DNA of 64,000 nucleotides, taken from Bacteroidota bacterium. Its GTDB lineage: Bacteria > Bacteroidota > Bacteroidia > Palsa-965. This document shows, piece by piece, positions 61,092-64,000 of this stretch (the stretch's first letter is position 1; each line of letters begins with the position of its first letter). The position numbers and the translations under genes were made by a program. The stretch is taken from contig JADBYT010000015.1 of NCBI GenBank assembly GCA_020402865.1, forward strand, positions 62,001-126,000, written 5' to 3'. The notes under the pieces are model-generated. The model was given only the letters and a program-made list of their open reading frames with translations, searched no databases and was not told the origin of the DNA.

Positions 61092-61140
61092 AGGTGGATT
61101 TTATTATTCACTTTTCATTATACACCTTACATTAAAAAAA

Positions 61141-62106
61141 ATGGAATACAGACGTCTCGGCCGCAGCGGCCTTCAGGTGAGTGCACTTTCTTTTGGCTCG
61201 TGGGTAACTTTTGGCGCACAAATAGGCGACGATGTGGCCGAAAGCTGCATGAAACTGGCCTACGACAGCGGCATTAATTTTTTCGACAATGCCGAGGTGT
61301 ATGCCGCCGGCAAATCGGAACTGGTGATGGGGCGCATTTTGCAAAAGATGCAGTGGGACCGCAGCAGCTATGTGTTATCGAGCAAAGTATTCTGGGGTGG
61401 CAAACTGCCCAACCAGATTGGTCTTAGCCGCAAGCATGTGGTGGAAGCCTGCCACGCGGCGCTGAAACGCCTGCAGGTGGATTATCTCGATTTATATTTC
61501 TGCCACCGCCCCGATCCGAACACGCCCGTTGCCGAAACCGTGCGCGCCATGCACGACCTGATTACACAGGGCAAAGTGCTGTACTGGGGCACATCAGAAT
61601 GGAGCGCGGCACAACTGATGGAAGCGTTTGAAGTGGCGCGCACACAAAACCTGATTGCGCCCACCATGGAGCAGCCGCAGTACAACCTGTTCTGGCGCGA
61701 ACGCTTTGAGAAAGAGTATGCGCCGGTGTTTGCGCAGCACGGTCTGGGCACTACCATCTGGTCGCCGCTTGCGTCGGGTCTGCTTACGGGTAAATACAAC
61801 GATGCTGTGCCCGATGATACACGCATACACCGCCACGATTTAGGCTGGCTGAAGGAAAAAACCATTGGCAGCGAAAGCGGCGATAAGATTGAAAAATCGC
61901 GTAAGCTGGCCGTGCTGGCTGCAGAGCTTGGCGTTTCGCAGGCCTGCATGAGTATTGCGTGGTGTTTGAAAAACCCGAATGTAAGCACAGCCATTCTTGG
62001 GGCCTCGAAAGTGGGGCAGCTGGAGGAGAATTTAAAAGCGTTGGAGGCACTGCCGCTGCTTACTGATGAGGTGATGGGGAGGATTGAGGGGATTTTGGGA
62101 GCGTGA
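61141..62106 (+). CDS. Aldo/keto reductase, Kv-beta (potassium-channel beta subunit) type
   Basis: 321 residues, TIM-barrel AKR. Motifs: MEYRRLGRSGLQVSALSFGSW (N-terminal), GINFFDNAEVYAAGKSE with catalytic Tyr and Asp, LSSKVFWGG (catalytic Lys), DYLDLYFCHRPDP (catalytic His), WGTSEWSAAQLMEA, QPQYNLFWRE, WSPLASGLLTGKYN and the NADPH-binding AILGASKVGQLEENLKALE. It probably reduces aldehydes or dicarbonyls with NADPH; no potassium channel is nearby. It stands alone between REP-like elements. Confidence 0.95.
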   Translation: MEYRRLGRSGLQVSALSFGSWVTFGAQIGDDVAESCMKLAYDSGINFFDNAEVYAAGKSELVMGRILQKMQWDRSSYVLSSKVFWGGKLPNQIGLSRKHVVEACHAALKRLQVDYLDLYFCHRPDPNTPVAETVRAMHDLITQGKVLYWGTSEWSAAQLMEAFEVARTQNLIAPTMEQPQYNLFWRERFEKEYAPVFAQHGLGTTIWSPLASGLLTGKYNDAVPDDTRIHRHDLGWLKEKTIGSESGDKIEKSRKLAVLAAELGVSQACMSIAWCLKNPNVSTAILGASKVGQLEENLKALEALPLLTDEVMGRIEGILGA

Positions 62107-62229
62107 GGGGGCGTGTAGGTGAGTATGGGGGAGTGTGTGCGTGTGGGGTGTATTTTTTTGGGGGGATTGTGTAGGGGGATGTTTTGAGTGTGATTTGGGA
62201 TGTCTAGGGATCTTGGGGCTTTGGTCGTG

Positions 62230-62248
62230 GGGCGCGAGCGTCGCGCCC
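62230..62248. repeat. REP-like hairpin 2
   Basis: GGGCGCGA GCG TCGCGCCC followed by TTACGGGGATCG, sharing the TACGGG(A/G)ATCG tail with the palindrome at 60997. Together they bracket the aldo/keto reductase gene. Confidence 0.6.
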
Positions 62249-62357
62249 TTACGGGGATCGTGGGGCTGGTGCCCTGCTGGGCGCTTCGTATCTGCTCTGT
62301 GGGGGGGATGCTTTGCGGGATGTGTGAGGTGGTGCGGAAAAAGTCTTACCTTTTTGC

Positions 62358-64000
62358 ATGCGTTTTCTTTTTCTGGGTGTATGTTTTTTGGTGTGCTTGC
62401 GCACACAGGCACAGTATGTGTCTGATATGCAGCAACAGGCACAGCATTATGCGACGCTGGGTGTGCATGATGATTTTTTCTGGGATAGTCTTCGTGTAGC
62501 GGAGGGCGGCATGGCTGCGCCGGCTGCATTGGTTGCACCTCAGGCTTCGCAAAGCTGCACACTTACCCGCCGCGTGTTTGGCTGGCATCCGTATTGGGTG
62601 GGCAGTGTGTACACCAATTATCAGTGGAACCTGCTGAGTGATTTGTGCTACTTTGATTATGCCGTGAGCCCCACCACGGGCAACAATACAAACGCTTCTT
62701 TTCAGTGGAGCACGAGTGCTGCTGTTACGGCTGCCCTGAACAATAATGTGGATGTACACATATGCGCTACACTTTTTGGCAGTCACAGCACATTTTTAAA
62801 CAGCACTACGGCCAAACAAACATTCATTACCAACATCATTAATTTGCTGCAGGCCCGTGGCGGAAAAGGCGTAAACATCGACTTTGAAGGCATGGCTTCG
62901 TCAGACAGGAATGCGTTTACTGCTTTTATCGCCCAGCTCAAAACGCAACTCACTGCGGCCATTCCCGGTTCGGAAGTGAGTATGGCGTTGTATGCGGTTG
63001 ACTGGGGGAATGTGTTTGACATTGCTGCACTTACACCCAATGTGGATGCGTTTATTATTATGGGTTATGATTATTACTGGTCGGGAAGCACCACGGCCGG
63101 GCCCAACGATCCGCTGTATAATTTTCAAACCAGCTACAACTACACCCTTTCGCGTTCCATTACGTTTTATTTGCGGCAAGGCATGCCATCGGGGAAGTTG
63201 CTGCTTGGGTTGCCTTATTACGGACGTGAATGGGAAACTGTATCATCGGCTGTGCCGGCGGCTACCACAGGCAATTTCACGGCATCGCGCACGTATGAAG
63301 TGGTGCGCACCAACACAAACGGTTATTACTCCACCCAACTCTGGGAACCCAATAGCTTTACGCCATATTTCACCTATCAGCTTGCCGGAAACTGGCGCCA
63401 GTGTTTTATAAACGACGGCAACAGCATGCGCAGCCGTTTTGACATTGTAAACCAGCGCAACCTGGGCGGCATTGGCATCTGGGCGCTTGGCTACGACAAT
63501 GGCTACATGGATTACTGGAACGCCATTGAAGACCGGCTGAGTACCTGTGCGGTTGTGGCGTGCAGCGATACACTCTGGGACATGGGCGGCCCGGCACGAA
63601 ATTATTACGACGGTGAAAGTTATACATATACCATTGCTCCGGCCGGTGCTTACCGCGTGCAGCTTGCCTTTGGCAGTTTTGATGTGGAAGCAAACTACGA
63701 TACACTTTTTCTGTATGACGGGCCAACCACCGCATCGCCGCTCATTGGCAGCTATACGGGCACAAACTCGCCGGGCACGGTGCAGTCAACCGGAAGCACG
63801 CTTACGTTGCGTTTCAAGTCAGACAATGCCACCACGCGGCCGGGCTACATGGCGGTGTGGAGCTGCCTTGCCGATACCATTGTGCCGCAAACTTCCATTG
63901 CGTTGCCGCCAGGCTGGATAACACAAAACTTTACGGCCACTTTTACGGATACCGATACGCAAAGCGGAATTGAAAAAGCATTTTATCAGGTAAGCGATTA
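62358..64000 (+). CDS. Secreted GH18 glycoside hydrolase with CUB domain (runs off right edge)
   Basis: At least 547 residues; the frame is open to the window end. Signal peptide (MRFLFLGVCFLVCLRTQAQ). A family 18 chitinase-like barrel begins FGWHPYWVGSVYTNYQWNLLSDLCYFDYAV and has the catalytic GVNIDFEG (D and E of DxxDxDxE), AFIIMGYDYYWSG, LLLGLPYYGREW and GIGIWALGYDNGYMDYW. A CUB domain follows (CSDTLWDMGGPARNYYDGESYTYTI ... FGSFDVEANYDTLFLYDG ... SGSTLTLRFKSDNATTRPGYMAVWSC by pattern). After it a new module starts with DTQSGIEKAFYQVSDY. It probably degrades chitin or peptidoglycan-type glycans outside the cell; a C-terminal T9SS signal would lie beyond the window. Confidence 0.9.
   Translation, partial: MRFLFLGVCFLVCLRTQAQYVSDMQQQAQHYATLGVHDDFFWDSLRVAEGGMAAPAALVAPQASQSCTLTRRVFGWHPYWVGSVYTNYQWNLLSDLCYFDYAVSPTTGNNTNASFQWSTSAAVTAALNNNVDVHICATLFGSHSTFLNSTTAKQTFITNIINLLQARGGKGVNIDFEGMASSDRNAFTAFIAQLKTQLTAAIPGSEVSMALYAVDWGNVFDIAALTPNVDAFIIMGYDYYWSGSTTAGPNDPLYNFQTSYNYTLSRSITFYLRQGMPSGKLLLGLPYYGREWETVSSAVPAATTGNFTASRTYEVVRTNTNGYYSTQLWEPNSFTPYFTYQLAGNWRQCFINDGNSMRSRFDIVNQRNLGGIGIWALGYDNGYMDYWNAIEDRLSTCAVVACSDTLWDMGGPARNYYDGESYTYTIAPAGAYRVQLAFGSFDVEANYDTLFLYDGPTTASPLIGSYTGTNSPGTVQSTGSTLTLRFKSDNATTRPGYMAVWSCLADTIVPQTSIALPPGWITQNFTATFTDTDTQSGIEKAFYQVSD

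Overview
The window reads as chromosomal DNA of a member of the Bacteroidota, about half G+C over most of its length. The evidence is a secreted protein ending in the gliding-motility-associated (CHU_C, type IX secretion) domain at 8263-11256, the phylum's promoter -7 signature TAnnTTTG ahead of many genes, few Shine-Dalgarno sequences, and housekeeping genes of that type. I cannot name a genus.

Region 1 (1-17.5 kb) is ordinary core genome. It holds a CDF metal transporter, a divergent HxlR regulator / DsbA-like lipoprotein pair, a LOG-family hydrolase, an OmpA-domain protein, helical-repeat and TPR proteins, a beta-propeller protein with a T9SS tail, recF, a membrane-anchored TPR protein, ribH with tRNA-Pro overlapping its stop codon, tRNA-Arg, a sigma-like gene and a degenerate RadC-like protein.

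Region 2 (17.6-29.3 kb, minus strand) is a 13-gene operon for a type IV filament machine of the type II secretion / type IV pilus superfamily. In transcription order: GspG pseudopilin, prepilin peptidase, GspE ATPase, secretin, GspL/PilMN-like, PilO/GspM-like, FN3-like lipoprotein, PilP/GspC-like, MORN protein, GspK/PilX-like, two minor pseudopilins, GspF.

Region 3 (29.7-49.2 kb, plus strand) starts head-to-head with region 2 across about 330 bp. It is an operon of secreted proteins: a beta-sandwich-like protein, an adhesin-like repeat protein, a Skp/OmpH-like protein, a lipoprotein, a 2144-residue Rhs-like shell protein, a LolA-like protein, a roughly 2444-residue RHS protein with a variable C-terminal tip, and a probable immunity lipoprotein. 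The large RHS proteins carry Sec signal peptides rather than PAAR or VgrG modules, so export by a two-step route is likely. The filament operon next door is an obvious candidate for the second step.

Region 4 (49.2-57.9 kb) is the cassette zone behind the RHS gene. It holds an IS1-like transposase, two copies of a structured roughly 107-bp repeat (R-A), two of a roughly 121-bp repeat (R-B), a 421-residue DDE transposase, a short orphan RHS fragment, a second frameshifted orphan RHS module whose tip is a predicted metzincin protease with its own candidate immunity gene, and two damaged IS3 elements, one having deleted into the other.

Region 5 (58-64 kb) returns to ordinary genes: a helical-repeat protein, a YCF48/BNR-like propeller protein, a 12-unit 13-bp tandem repeat with REP-like palindromes, an aldo/keto reductase, and a GH18-CUB secreted enzyme that runs off the window end.
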